A stretch of 63,645 bases of DNA. It comes from G963666945 sp963666945. Lineage in GTDB: Bacteria; Bacteroidota; Bacteroidia; Bacteroidales; Marinifilaceae. The notes below the pieces were generated by a model, which had not been told where the DNA came from, did not search any database, and saw only the letters and a program-made list of their open reading frames with translations. The stretch lies in contig CAXXRT010000008.1 in the NCBI GenBank assembly GCA_963666945.2, forward strand, positions 1 to 63,645, given 5' to 3'. Below, in pieces: positions 26,572 to 35,729 of the stretch (position 1 is its first letter; each line of letters opens with the position of its first letter). Both the position numbers and the translations under genes were made by a program.

Positions 26572-27837
26572 TTAATTGTTCCCGGTAATGGATTTATAAT
26601 TGATAATTGCCTGAATCAACTTTATTTCATTCAACTTCTGGGTCAATAAAACTTCCTTATAGGCATTAAGTTCGGTTATATAATCGTTTGATGTGGCAAC
26701 ACCATTAAGTAATTTTTCCTGTTCTATTCCGGCAATCTCTTTTCTCTTTGCAATTATTTCTGTATCACTCTCAATCAAAAACTTAAGTTTCTCTATTTCA
26801 TTCCTGCTTGCCACAATCTGCATCTGGTTGTTTCTGGCATAATCACTCTTTTGAGACTCTATGATTGACTTCTGAGAGGAGTATTTATTCTTTTCGTGTT
26901 TAGTTGTAGTCCATTTTGTCAGTGGAACAGATAATCTTAGCCCTGCAATATAATACCAATCAGGTGTACGGTTCAGCATATTTAGTCCCGGCAATCCATT
27001 CCCTCCGGTAGCAAAAAGAGCTACTTTAGGTAGATTCTTGCTGTCGGCCAGTTTTATCTGGCCATCCATAAGTCTCTTTTGTGCCTCAAACAATCTGTAT
27101 TCCGGTCTTTTAGAAGAAGTATACGTTTCTACTTCATAATTGGGAAGAATAAAGTTCATATCTGTAGATAATGGAATGCCCATCAACACAGAAAGCATGC
27201 CGACAATTTTCTTTTTATCCGACCTTATCTCAATCAATCTTTGCTGAGCTTTAAGGAGTTCGGCTTCAAGAAGGACAATATTGCCCTTCGCTGCTATGCC
27301 ATACTTTTGTCTGTTCTCCAGTTTTGTTAGATTCCTTTTCAGCACATCTATATGAAGATTTATTATCTTTTCATTCTTACCCAGCAGGTTTATGCCAAGA
27401 TAGAAACTTGCTACCCTGTCTTTTAACTCCAGTTCACTGATATTCAGCTTTAACTGCTCAGCATCGAGACCCGAAGTAATGATTCCTTTTCTTCTTGATG
27501 TAGCCCCACCATCGTATATTAACTGCTCCAAATCTAAAGTCGCTCTGTATTGCTCCTTTCGGGGAGGCTTTACAATTGCAATGGGAACTGATGTAACATC
27601 GGACTGATAACTGGCCAGTCCATTTAATGATAACGATGGAATATAGGCAGAATTCGATTCTTTTGTCTCTGATGTAGCTATACTCTGCCTGAGTTGTTGT
27701 TGTCTGTTTATTGTTGAATGTTCTATTGCCTGTCTGTAACACTCATCTAAGGTTATACTCTTTTTTTCTTGTCCCCACGAAGAAAGTGAGAGAAACAGAA
27801 AAAAGAGATATATTGAGCATTTAATTTTAGTTTTCAT
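26572..27837 (-). CDS. TolC-family outer-membrane efflux protein
   Basis: A 421-residue outer-membrane factor. It has a signal peptide (MKTKIKCSIYLFFLFLSLSSWG) and the OEP start KSITLDECYRQAIEHS. Two repeated coiled-coil/strand halves follow: LNGLASYQSDVTSVP with DLEQLIYDGG, and YYIAGLRLSVPLTKW. It is the first gene of the export operon. The upstream interval carries a 30-bp palindrome that matches one before tetR, so the operon is probably repressed by the TetR protein. Confidence 0.93.
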   Translation of the reverse strand: MKTKIKCSIYLFFLFLSLSSWGQEKKSITLDECYRQAIEHSTINRQQQLRQSIATSETKESNSAYIPSLSLNGLASYQSDVTSVPIAIVKPPRKEQYRATLDLEQLIYDGGATSRRKGIITSGLDAEQLKLNISELELKDRVASFYLGINLLGKNEKIINLHIDVLKRNLTKLENRQKYGIAAKGNIVLLEAELLKAQQRLIEIRSDKKKIVGMLSVLMGIPLSTDMNFILPNYEVETYTSSKRPEYRLFEAQKRLMDGQIKLADSKNLPKVALFATGGNGLPGLNMLNRTPDWYYIAGLRLSVPLTKWTTTKHEKNKYSSQKSIIESQKSDYARNNQMQIVASRNEIEKLKFLIESDTEIIAKRKEIAGIEQEKLLNGVATSNDYITELNAYKEVLLTQKLNEIKLIQAIINYKSITGNN

Positions 27838-27934
27838 ATGTTTACTGTTTTTCAGTTTTCAGAAAATACTTTATTGATAAATAATATTCTGCTCATTGTG
27901 ATTATTCTGGATTCATGCTGATTATATATTATAC

Positions 27935-27964
27935 CAGTATATCAAACACTTGTTTAATATACTG
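27935..27964. promoter_or_regulatory. TetR operator upstream of the efflux operon
   Basis: An inverted repeat with 14-base arms and a 2-base CT spacer (CAGTATATCAAACA, CT, TGTTTAATATACTG), with one mismatch between arms. The core AAACACTTGTTT is shared with the site before tetR. It lies between the tetR stop and tolC, 98 bp upstream of the tolC ATG, which suits repression of the export operon. Confidence 0.75.
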
Positions 27965-27973
27965 TCAAAAAAA

Positions 27974-28591
27974 TTATGGAGTTATTGCATTAACAATAAA
28001 ATCAGCCACTGTCTTTTTTCGAAGAGTCATATATATTTCGTATTCCGAATCAGAACAGCCAGTTGCCTCCTCAATTACAGGTTTCGCAATAAAAGGGAAA
28101 AGACACATTGATACAATATTAACCAATAAATCTAAAGGATTTTCAATATGCTTAATTAGACCTTCATCTGCCTCTTTTTTAAGCTGAAGCTGAAATTGCT
28201 TTATATTCTCAATTATTTGTGGTTTAGTTTCTAATTTAGAAAATAACCTTGAGGGATTTACAAAAACCTCCTGAAAAATAAACCCGGGAATGGCTGAATT
28301 TTTTATCAATCCATCGATATACACATCTACAAAGGCCCTGATTTTCTCAACTACCCCCATATCGGCCATCATTACAGGAATAATATTTGAAGACATTTTC
28401 TGAAAAGCCTCTTCAAAAATTATATCGAAAAGATTTTCCTTAGAACGGAAATAGTAATTCAACATAGCAAGATTCACTCCCGCATCAGTTGCTATATTCC
28501 TCATTGTAGTCCCCTTGAAACCATTATTTATAAATAGTTTCTTTGCTGATTCAATTATCTCTTTTTCTACGTCTTGTCGTTTATTTTCCAT
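27974..28591 (-). CDS. TetR-family repressor of the efflux operon
   Basis: About 205 residues from the ATG at 28591; a GTG at 28600 is also possible but less likely. The N-terminal TetR helix-turn-helix (about 10-55) has KKLFINNGFKGTTMRNIATD and LNYYFRSKENLF. The helical C-terminal ligand domain is longer than minimal. It is encoded immediately upstream of, and in line with, the tolC-hlyD-ABC operon. Matching palindromes before tetR and before tolC suggest that it represses both itself and the transporter. The inducer is unknown, probably a substrate of the pump. Confidence 0.92.
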   Translation of the reverse strand: MENKRQDVEKEIIESAKKLFINNGFKGTTMRNIATDAGVNLAMLNYYFRSKENLFDIIFEEAFQKMSSNIIPVMMADMGVVEKIRAFVDVYIDGLIKNSAIPGFIFQEVFVNPSRLFSKLETKPQIIENIKQFQLQLKKEADEGLIKHIENPLDLLVNIVSMCLFPFIAKPVIEEATGCSDSEYEIYMTLRKKTVADFIVNAITP

Positions 28592-28603
28592 GCTAAACAC
28601 CCG

Positions 28604-28623
28604 TATTAAACACTTGTTTAATA
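28604..28623. promoter_or_regulatory. TetR operator upstream of tetR
   Basis: A perfect inverted repeat of 9-base arms around CT (TATTAAACACTTGTTTAATA), 12 bp before the tetR ATG. It shares AAACACTTGTTT with the operator before tolC. Autorepression is inferred. Confidence 0.75.
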
Positions 28624-28690
28624 TAAATGTATAAATTTATTTTTAAAGCAAAATCAAATAAATCAATAAAAATTTACTCCCACTTGCTCT

Positions 28691-31123
28691 TTATTTCTCA
28701 AGTCCTTCCAAATAGTATTTATCTTTTGCTTTTTTCTTGTCTTTTCCGTTTGAACTGAAATTGTATTTTAGATTGAGAACGAAGAATCTGCTCTCAATTT
28801 TCCTTTCGTTAGTCTGACTGTATCGGAAGTTGCTTTCGTCCACTGCATCGACAAATGGTTTATATGAGTTTGTGTCAAAGATATCGGATACCTTGAAAGT
28901 CAGCATCCCTTTGTTTTTGAATATCCTTTTACTGATACCAAGATCTAAATAATAGTTTTCCGCTATAGTTCCAAGAACGGTAGGCATTTTAGATCGGTAA
29001 TATCCAGCCAACTGAAAGTTTATCTTATAAGGCAACCTGAAATTAGCATTTATCTTTGCATTCCATCCCCATTGGTCCTTTTCCATTATATTGTTCTGAT
29101 ACACACCTTCCAACTGGGTGTAAAAAAGGTTAACTCCAGAGGTAATATCCAATATCTTGCAAGGATAAAAACTCCCTGTAAATTCCCCTCCGTACATATG
29201 GGCTTTATCAAGATTCACATAAGAAACAACAAGAGCACTATCGTTTACGGCTGATTTCACCCTACTTATTGCATTATCGATATTTCTGAAATACAGAGTA
29301 GTGGATAAACTGGATCCCCTTGATTTAAAATTCCATCCTGTCTCTATGGAGTTAACAAATTCGTGCTTTAAATCAGGATTACCTTTGTGCATATTCAATA
29401 CATCGGCATACTCATCGGTATAAGGATTTATCATTTTCAGTTTAGGACGGTTAATTCTCCTGTTGTACCCTATAAAGACAGTGCTTTTACCCATATTCTT
29501 TGAAATAGTGACAACGGGAAACAGACTTAGATAATCATCTTTAATATCATCGTTTATATTTATATCTGAATGCTCAAGCCTTAAGCCCATATCCAGATTC
29601 AACCAGGCAAGTTTGCCTGAATAGTTAGCATAAAGAGCATTTATTGTTTCCCTGTAATCAAACATATTCTCAAGGTCATTATCCTTATTCCACTTCCCAT
29701 CAGCATAATCATAACTATTAGAAAAGAAGTCGTTTCCAACATTCTGGGTACTTCCTTTGTAACCAATTTCAAGAACAGAACTTTTATTTATAGTATGCTT
29801 ATAATCGATACCATATTTATACATAGTATTTCTCTGCTCTGTTTTTGTATTCTGTAAATGTGGCTTTATATCATCGACATTTTCAAATCTTGAATTATCC
29901 ATCTTAGTATCTTTATCTAAAATGGAATATGCAGTATATATCTTTAGAGACTTTCCCTCTTTGTAATTTTGTACAAAATTTGCCGTTCCATCAAAATTAT
30001 AACCATCTATATGGGTATCTATATTTTTAAAATAAGTATAAACCGAATTTCCTGCTTTATCGAATGACTCATAATTGATGTGTCTGTCTGCCGAGCTTTT
30101 TTCCTTGTTATAAAGGGCAGAAAAATTAATATTACTTTTACTTCCCGTTTTTATGCTTAAAGATGTATTGAAAGATCCAAAATTCTTATCGTTTTGAAGA
30201 TCATCAAAATTATAGTAATCCCTTGCAATTGGATTGCCGTAATTAATCCTGTAATGTTCTTTAGTCTGAAAAAAGTTTTTATGATTGATACCTCCACTCA
30301 TATAAAAAGATACATTTTTACCAGTACGACTATGCATCACAGAAGCATTTAGTATTTCATCAAGTCCTGCCGCAATATTGAATCCGGAACTCCTGCCCTC
30401 TCTTTTATTCTTTTTAAGCTTTATATTAATAATTCCGGACATTCCTTCAGCATCGTATTTGGCAGACGGATTACTGATTACCTCTATTTTATCAATCATA
30501 TCGGCAGTAATCTGCTCCAGTCCCTGTGTGTTTCCTTTATTTATAAGAGCAGATTGCTCACCGTTAATCAGAACAACTACATTATCGCTTCCCCTATAAC
30601 TCACTTTACCATCAATATCGACCGAAACCGAAGGAATAGACTGAAGAGCATTTAAACCATTTCCCCCTTCTATAGTTGTATTCTTACTTAGATTAAACAC
30701 CTTCTTTTCGACTGTGTTTTGCATTAACTTTTTATCTGCAGTCACATTAATCTCATTTATTCCAAAAGAATTTTCATCAAGAAATATTGCGAGTTTCTTT
30801 TCCCGGTTTTTGGTGTCAATCACAAATTTTACGGTCTTTGACTTATAACCTATAAAATCTATCCTGGTATAATAATTTCCTAAGTCAACATCTTTTATTT
30901 CAAAATACCCTTTAGTATTAGTTATTACGCCCTTAACAAGACTTGAATCCAGCGAATTGAACAATCTTATTGTAGAATAAGCAAGCGGTTGTTTTGTTTT
31001 ACCATCCGAAACAATTCCAAAAATTTTACCCTTACGGATTTTTGAAGTATTGTCGTTAATTGCAGATAGGTTAGTTGTAAAAAATAAGGATATAATAATT
31101 AGAAAAAGATAGCTGCCCCTCAT
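28691..31123 (-). CDS. outer-membrane beta-barrel receptor (TonB-dependent-like)
   Basis: An 810-residue outer-membrane protein. The signal peptide is MRGSYLFLIIISLFFTTNLSA. A CarboxypepD_reg-like domain (about 31-115: GIVSDGKTKQPLAYSTIRLF, GYFEIKDVDLGNYY) is followed by a plug (about 130-235: ALQSIPSVSVDIDGKVSYRGS, SGIINIKLKKN) and a barrel ending in aromatic-rich strands. The pattern is that of the Bacteroidota 'outer membrane beta-barrel' (OMP_b-brl_3) family, often of unknown substrate. There is no SusD partner. It is divided from the TetR operon by a short spacer and is probably transcribed on its own. Confidence 0.9.
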   Translation of the reverse strand: MRGSYLFLIIISLFFTTNLSAINDNTSKIRKGKIFGIVSDGKTKQPLAYSTIRLFNSLDSSLVKGVITNTKGYFEIKDVDLGNYYTRIDFIGYKSKTVKFVIDTKNREKKLAIFLDENSFGINEINVTADKKLMQNTVEKKVFNLSKNTTIEGGNGLNALQSIPSVSVDIDGKVSYRGSDNVVVLINGEQSALINKGNTQGLEQITADMIDKIEVISNPSAKYDAEGMSGIINIKLKKNKREGRSSGFNIAAGLDEILNASVMHSRTGKNVSFYMSGGINHKNFFQTKEHYRINYGNPIARDYYNFDDLQNDKNFGSFNTSLSIKTGSKSNINFSALYNKEKSSADRHINYESFDKAGNSVYTYFKNIDTHIDGYNFDGTANFVQNYKEGKSLKIYTAYSILDKDTKMDNSRFENVDDIKPHLQNTKTEQRNTMYKYGIDYKHTINKSSVLEIGYKGSTQNVGNDFFSNSYDYADGKWNKDNDLENMFDYRETINALYANYSGKLAWLNLDMGLRLEHSDININDDIKDDYLSLFPVVTISKNMGKSTVFIGYNRRINRPKLKMINPYTDEYADVLNMHKGNPDLKHEFVNSIETGWNFKSRGSSLSTTLYFRNIDNAISRVKSAVNDSALVVSYVNLDKAHMYGGEFTGSFYPCKILDITSGVNLFYTQLEGVYQNNIMEKDQWGWNAKINANFRLPYKINFQLAGYYRSKMPTVLGTIAENYYLDLGISKRIFKNKGMLTFKVSDIFDTNSYKPFVDAVDESNFRYSQTNERKIESRFFVLNLKYNFSSNGKDKKKAKDKYYLEGLEK

Positions 31124-31288
31124 GATAATATTTCGTTATAAGATTTTAATATATGCTTGTTTCGTTTATATAAGACAAGCGATTTTTTAAATAATTGCGT
31201 TATGTCTTTAATTTTTCGGTAATAATAATAGTATAATGACTTGAAAATGGATATTTGGTTTAATACCTTTAACTTTTATTTAACGCAA

Positions 31289-31315
31289 AATCCCCGGGGG
31301 AACACCCCAGGGATT
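31289..31315 (-). terminator. terminator of the oxidoreductase-ptb operon
   Basis: A stem of about 11 bp with one mismatch (AATCCCCGGGG / CCCCAGGGATT), GC-rich, 29 bp after the ptb stop. On the minus strand it is followed by TTTTGCGTT. Confidence 0.8.
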
Positions 31316-31344
31316 AAGCTTTATTGAATATATAAGGAAACGAT

Positions 31345-32274
31345 CTATGCCATCAAGCAAGACAGCGCTACGCAGTAGAACTTAGATTTCTGGCTTTCGC
31401 TTCTTGACATTACTACTACAGGTTTAATGGTTCCCTGAATTAGTCCTGCCAATTCACCGCCTCCGAATAGCATTAAGCCTTTGTAGAAGCTGTTTGCCGA
31501 TTCCAGTGATGGGAAGATAAGAGCGTCGGCTTCTCCGTTAATTGGTGTAGCTACACCTTTGATCTTTACACTTTCTTTATCGCATGCAAGAAATACATCA
31601 AGAGGACCGTCGATTGTACACTCCGGTAACTGTCCCCTGTCTGACATCTTACAGATAGTTGCGTAATCTACGCTATAAGGAAATGCCTCGCTTACCTTTT
31701 CAGATGCCCCAATAAGAGCAATCTTAGGATTCTTAATGCCAAACCTATTAGTCATTTCTATAGTATAGTTCACCATAGCAACCTTTTGATTAAGATCGGG
31801 ATAAGGCAACACCGCCGTATCTGAAACAAAAAGAAGCTTGTCGTATTTTGGCAACTCAAGGGCACACACATAACTCATCACCGCCTTTGGAGGAAGTAAT
31901 CCTTTATCCTTATTAAGAACGGCCTTAAGGAATTTATCGGTACCAATAAGTCCCTTCATCAACACATCAGCCTCACCTTCCTTAACCATACGAACGGCCT
32001 CAGTAACTGCCTCCTGCTGATCGTGAATATCGACTATTTCAAAAGATTCAGGATTGGCATTTTCCGATTTCAATACCTCTTCTATCTTAGTCTTATGACC
32101 AATAAGAACAGGCGAAGCAAATCCTTTCTCAGAGGCTTCAATCAAGGCTCCTATTGTATTATCATCTTCAGCAACGGCAACGGCTATCCTTTTTTTGATA
32201 CCCATCTTACAAAGATGCTGAACCATCTGGTCTAATGATTTTATTTCGCTCAAATTACTTACTTTGTTTCCCAT
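31345..32274 (-). CDS. ptb: phosphate butyryl/acetyltransferase (Ptb-like)
   Basis: A 309-residue member of the phosphate acetyl/butyryltransferase family, which converts acyl-CoA + Pi to acyl phosphate + CoA. Typical segments are VLMKGLIGTDKFLKAVLNKD, DTAVLPYPDLNQKV and VVVMSRSESQKSK. The length fits Ptb rather than Pta (usually about 330 or much longer). Its start overlaps the oxidoreductase beta gene by 16 bp, so it acts on the acyl-CoA made there. No butyrate or acetate kinase gene lies in the window; one elsewhere would be needed for ATP formation. Confidence 0.88.
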   Translation of the reverse strand: MGNKVSNLSEIKSLDQMVQHLCKMGIKKRIAVAVAEDDNTIGALIEASEKGFASPVLIGHKTKIEEVLKSENANPESFEIVDIHDQQEAVTEAVRMVKEGEADVLMKGLIGTDKFLKAVLNKDKGLLPPKAVMSYVCALELPKYDKLLFVSDTAVLPYPDLNQKVAMVNYTIEMTNRFGIKNPKIALIGASEKVSEAFPYSVDYATICKMSDRGQLPECTIDGPLDVFLACDKESVKIKGVATPINGEADALIFPSLESANSFYKGLMLFGGGELAGLIQGTIKPVVVMSRSESQKSKFYCVALSCLMA

Positions 32275-33170
32275 TTTTTACGCATTCTCTCCCATTTAAG
32301 ATCTCTGTGCTTACATATTTCTTCAATATCGCTATCACTTAAATGCTTAAACCTGCCTTGTTTCTTAAGGTAATCGTGCGCAGATGCGAATTCTTTAGGA
32401 TTTTTATTAAGCTTGAATTCACCGTCTTCGTACTCAGCCAAAAAGATTAATCCACAGTCAACTGCTTCTTTAGCAATCTCTACCGATGTCTCAGTTGGTG
32501 TACCCCATCCTGTTGGACAAGAAGCATAAACATGGATAAAAGTTGCTCCCTTTATATGCTTTGCCTTGTTTACCTTATCCATAAAATCCTGAGGATAACC
32601 TATACTTGCTGTTGCTGCATAATTTATATCGTGAGCTGCTATAATCTCGAAAAGATTCTTTTTATGAGTAAGAGTACCGTGAATATTTTTACCTGCAGGA
32701 GTTGTTGTAGTCTGTGTTCCAAAAGGAGTAAGCCCACTCTTCTGAATCCCTGTATTCATATATGCCTCATTGTCGTAACAAATGTAAAGAACATCATCGT
32801 TACGGTCTATCATCCCCGATAATGCCTGCAATCCTATGTCTGCTGTTCCTCCGTCACCTGCAAAGACTACTGTCTTGAAATCTTTCTGACCCAAAGCCTT
32901 TGCTCCTACAGCTATTCCCGATGCCATACTTGCCGATCCGGGGAATGTTGTGATGATTGCATTATTTACAAAAGCCATTTGTGGGAAGATAAATCCTACT
33001 GCCGACATACAGCCCGCAGGAAGAGCAGCATAAGTTCTTTCTCCCAGAACTTTAAGGGCCAATCGTACTGCAAGACTACCACCACATCCTGCACAAGCCT
33101 TATGCCCGTAGAAAAATTCTTTGTCTGTTATATTTCTTGGTGTAATTCTTGGTATATCTGTATTAGCCAT
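32259..33170 (-). CDS. 2-oxoacid:ferredoxin oxidoreductase beta subunit (TPP-binding)
   Basis: A 303-residue TPP-binding subunit. C26/C29 (ACAGCGG) begin the cluster-ligating set, GDGGTADIGLQAL near 105-117 is the TPP/Mg motif, and NEAYMNTGIQ with TQTTTTPAG is typical of PorB/VorB. It oxidatively decarboxylates a 2-oxoacid to acyl-CoA + CO2 and reduces ferredoxin. Its start overlaps the alpha gene by 8 bp and its end overlaps ptb. Whether the substrate is pyruvate or a branched-chain 2-oxoacid is open; the ptb partner and the Lrp regulator beyond the operon lean towards branched-chain acids. Confidence 0.9.
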   Translation of the reverse strand: MANTDIPRITPRNITDKEFFYGHKACAGCGGSLAVRLALKVLGERTYAALPAGCMSAVGFIFPQMAFVNNAIITTFPGSASMASGIAVGAKALGQKDFKTVVFAGDGGTADIGLQALSGMIDRNDDVLYICYDNEAYMNTGIQKSGLTPFGTQTTTTPAGKNIHGTLTHKKNLFEIIAAHDINYAATASIGYPQDFMDKVNKAKHIKGATFIHVYASCPTGWGTPTETSVEIAKEAVDCGLIFLAEYEDGEFKLNKNPKEFASAHDYLKKQGRFKHLSDSDIEEICKHRDLKWERMRKKWETK

Positions 33171-34353
33171 TAGTCTCTACTTTAAGGTTGAAAAATTCTA
33201 CTGTTTTCTGCTCCTCACCGTTTATTCCATCGAATAGATCGGTAAACATTTTCTCTATCTCCGCCTTAGTGATATCTCTGCCTCCAAGACCACCGATAAA
33301 GTTTTTCTTGAAAACGATAGCGTCTGATTTTGAAAGGGCTGAGTTTACGTTCGTAAAGATAGTTCCCTCGTAACCGAATGAGATATCTTTATCTATAACA
33401 CCTATTCCCTTAACCTTTTGACTTAACTCAATGATTTCCTTCTCAGGGAATGGACGCATATAACGTATTTTTAAAAGACCCACTTTTAGTCCCTGCTCTC
33501 TTAATTTGTCAACTACAACTCTTACTGTTCCTGTGATACTTCCCAGAGTAACCAATACAGCCTCTGCATCATCACAACGGTATGATTCAGTCATTCCATT
33601 GTAATATCTTCCGAACTGATCACCAAACTCTTTATCTACATCTGCAATCACTTTTATAGAATCCATCACAGCCTTGTTTTGCTGATATTTGAACTCTGTA
33701 TTATCGTCAGGCTGAGAACTGAAGGCAAGGTTTTTAGGCTCCTCGAAGCTCATCTTGTTAGGAGTCTGGAATGGAGGAAGGAATTCATCTACCATATCCT
33801 GCTCAGGAATCTCAACCATCTCGTATGTATGAGTCAGAATAAATCCGTCAAGGTTAACCATTATAGGAGTCAGTACATCTGCATGCTCTGCAATCTTGTA
33901 CGCCTGAATAACCATATCAAGGGCTTCCTGAGCATCCTCTACATACACCTGAATCCATCCAGAATCAAGCTGTGAAAGAGAATCTCTCTGATCACCGTAA
34001 ATACTCCATGGAAGGGCAACAGAACGGTTAGCATTCATCATTACAATTGGGAAACGACCGCCACTGGCGTAGTGCATTCCCTCAACCATGTATAACAATC
34101 CCTGTGAAGAAGTAGCTGTAAAAGTTCTTGCACCAACACTACTGGCTCCCATAGCAGCAGATATGGCCGAATGCTCAGATTCTACGTGCATATACTCCGC
34201 ATCCATTTCTCCCTGTTCTACCATTTCTGATAGTCGCTCAACAACGATTGTCTGTGGGGTGATAGGATAAGCAGCCACAACATGTGGACGTGATAATCTC
34301 ACTCCATGCGCAACGGCCTCATCACCTGATATAAATATATTTTTTTTACTCAT
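33163..34353 (-). CDS. 2-oxoacid:ferredoxin oxidoreductase alpha subunit
   Basis: A 396-residue alpha subunit with the pyrimidine-binding domain start VVAAYPITPQTIVVERLSE, ESEHSAISAAMGASSVGARTFTATSSQGL, and a C-terminal Rossmann-like domain (AVLVTLGSITGTVRVVVDKL). Four-subunit enzymes of this type (gamma, delta, alpha, beta) occur widely in anaerobes. A 124-bp gap separates it from the delta gene, without an obvious terminator. NCBI-style annotation would call this VorB or PorA; the substrate is not decided by sequence inspection. Confidence 0.9.
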   Translation of the reverse strand: MSKKNIFISGDEAVAHGVRLSRPHVVAAYPITPQTIVVERLSEMVEQGEMDAEYMHVESEHSAISAAMGASSVGARTFTATSSQGLLYMVEGMHYASGGRFPIVMMNANRSVALPWSIYGDQRDSLSQLDSGWIQVYVEDAQEALDMVIQAYKIAEHADVLTPIMVNLDGFILTHTYEMVEIPEQDMVDEFLPPFQTPNKMSFEEPKNLAFSSQPDDNTEFKYQQNKAVMDSIKVIADVDKEFGDQFGRYYNGMTESYRCDDAEAVLVTLGSITGTVRVVVDKLREQGLKVGLLKIRYMRPFPEKEIIELSQKVKGIGVIDKDISFGYEGTIFTNVNSALSKSDAIVFKKNFIGGLGGRDITKAEIEKMFTDLFDGINGEEQKTVEFFNLKVETNG

Positions 34354-34477
34354 CTTTAATTTTGTTATTAGTCATCCAAATTATTAAGCTTTGTCTTTTT
34401 TAAAGGATGTCTTACTCTTTTAAAATCCTATCCCTTTATGACATTTTGCTCATTAATAGTATTTATCCTTTCGGAAT

Positions 34478-34777
34478 CTACAATTCCTCTTTTACCATTG
34501 AAATTGCATCTTTAGGACATTCATGGGCACATACCCCACATCCCTTACAATAATCGTAATCTATATCAACCTTACCATCTTTCTTAAAGATAGTCCCGTC
34601 AGGACAAACTATATAACAACGTAAACAACTGATACATTTATCAAGATCAACTACAGGACGGTAGGTTCTCCATCCCGCATTAGTATCTGCAAGAAATCCT
34701 GCTTCGTACTGTGGTCCTACAGGATAATCATCAATATGCTGGGGCTTTTTATATTCCCTTTTTACCGGTCTGTTCAT
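34478..34777 (-). CDS. 2-oxoacid:ferredoxin oxidoreductase delta subunit (2x[4Fe-4S])
   Basis: A 99-residue ferredoxin-like subunit with two [4Fe-4S] sites (C48/C51/C54/C58 and C77/C80/C83/C87) at the C-terminus, and an N-terminal arm with the GWRTYRPVVD motif typical of PorD. It passes electrons from the TPP subunit to soluble ferredoxin. Its start and the stop of the gamma gene share one base. Confidence 0.92.
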   Translation of the reverse strand: MNRPVKREYKKPQHIDDYPVGPQYEAGFLADTNAGWRTYRPVVDLDKCISCLRCYIVCPDGTIFKKDGKVDIDYDYCKGCGVCAHECPKDAISMVKEEL

Positions 34778-35319
34778 TATTCTTTATCTTTAATGTTCTG
34801 ATATGCTCTTTTTACTATCTCAAGATTCTTTTCAACAAGATTTGGTTTCATTTCGTGACGGATACTATCAAGTGCTGCATCAAGACTAACGTAACCCGAT
34901 GCCGCAACCAATGCCCCGTACATTGCCGTATTTGTGATTGGTCGCTTCAATACCTCAAGGGCAAGAGCTGTAGCATCGATAGAGATAAGTTTGTAATCCT
35001 TAAGTACAGAGTATTTCTCAGGATTCTTAGTATTAACGATAAATACGCAAGAATCTTTAACTCCATTGATTATTGATGGTGTTATAAGAGTTTCATCCAT
35101 CACCACTACATAATCGCATTCTATAACCTCACTTCTGTCAAGAATCTTGTGGTCGTCAATTTTTGTGAATGCCAAAACGGGAGCTCCCCTTCTTTCTGGA
35201 CCGAATGAAGGAAAAGCCAAAGCATGTTTTTTCTCAAACATACCGGCTGCAATACCTAGTAGTCGGGATACCGTAAAACCTCCCTGACCACCTCTTCCAT
35301 GCCATCTTATTTCTCTCAT
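34777..35319 (-). CDS. 2-oxoacid:ferredoxin oxidoreductase gamma subunit
   Basis: A 180-residue gamma subunit, first gene of the operon. The hallmark N-terminus REIRWHGRGGQGGFTVSRLLG, PSFGPERRGAPVLAFTKI and a C-terminal helix are those of PorC/VorC. It completes the set gamma-delta-alpha-beta-ptb on one strand. The Lrp-type regulator is encoded divergently upstream. Confidence 0.92.
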   Translation of the reverse strand: MREIRWHGRGGQGGFTVSRLLGIAAGMFEKKHALAFPSFGPERRGAPVLAFTKIDDHKILDRSEVIECDYVVVMDETLITPSIINGVKDSCVFIVNTKNPEKYSVLKDYKLISIDATALALEVLKRPITNTAMYGALVAASGYVSLDAALDSIRHEMKPNLVEKNLEIVKRAYQNIKDKE

Positions 35320-35729
35320 ATATTAGTATTTTTATATAATATGTTGTTCTAATATCTATTTCTCCCCAGAATAAGTCTTCCTGAATATCCCCGGGCTTAA
35401 ACTATTTTTAGCAATAAAGCTCACAATTTATCTGTTCAAACAAAAAATGAGCAAGACCTCAGAAACCTCAAACCTCAGGCTTTAGCACAGCCTTTAAATT
35501 CCTAGTTTGCTGACAGATAAATTTTCTATTTTAGCTTATTGATTGTATTATCAAATATACAGCAACAAAACACAATATCTATACTTTGATTAAATTTCAG
35601 AAAATTTCAAACGTTTTTAATATATTTGCAGAATATTTATCTTTACAAAGAGATAAATACAACTTTAAAGTAGAAAAATCACCTACTATTTCTACACCTA
35701 TATTTTGGTTAACAGATAATTAAGAAACA
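35320..35729. other. 410-bp divergent intergenic region
   Basis: It lies between the divergent gamma-subunit and lrp genes and should hold both promoters. A good -7 box for lrp is at 35621. For the oxidoreductase side I found no clear -7 box. A direct-repeat-like stretch CCTCAGAAACCTCAAACCTC occurs around 35455-35480. No small gene was seen. Confidence 0.5.
35621..35629 (+). promoter_or_regulatory. -7 box of the lrp promoter
   Basis: TATATTTGC, a perfect TAnnTTTGC match, 100 bp upstream of the lrp ATG. No clear -33 box. Confidence 0.5.
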
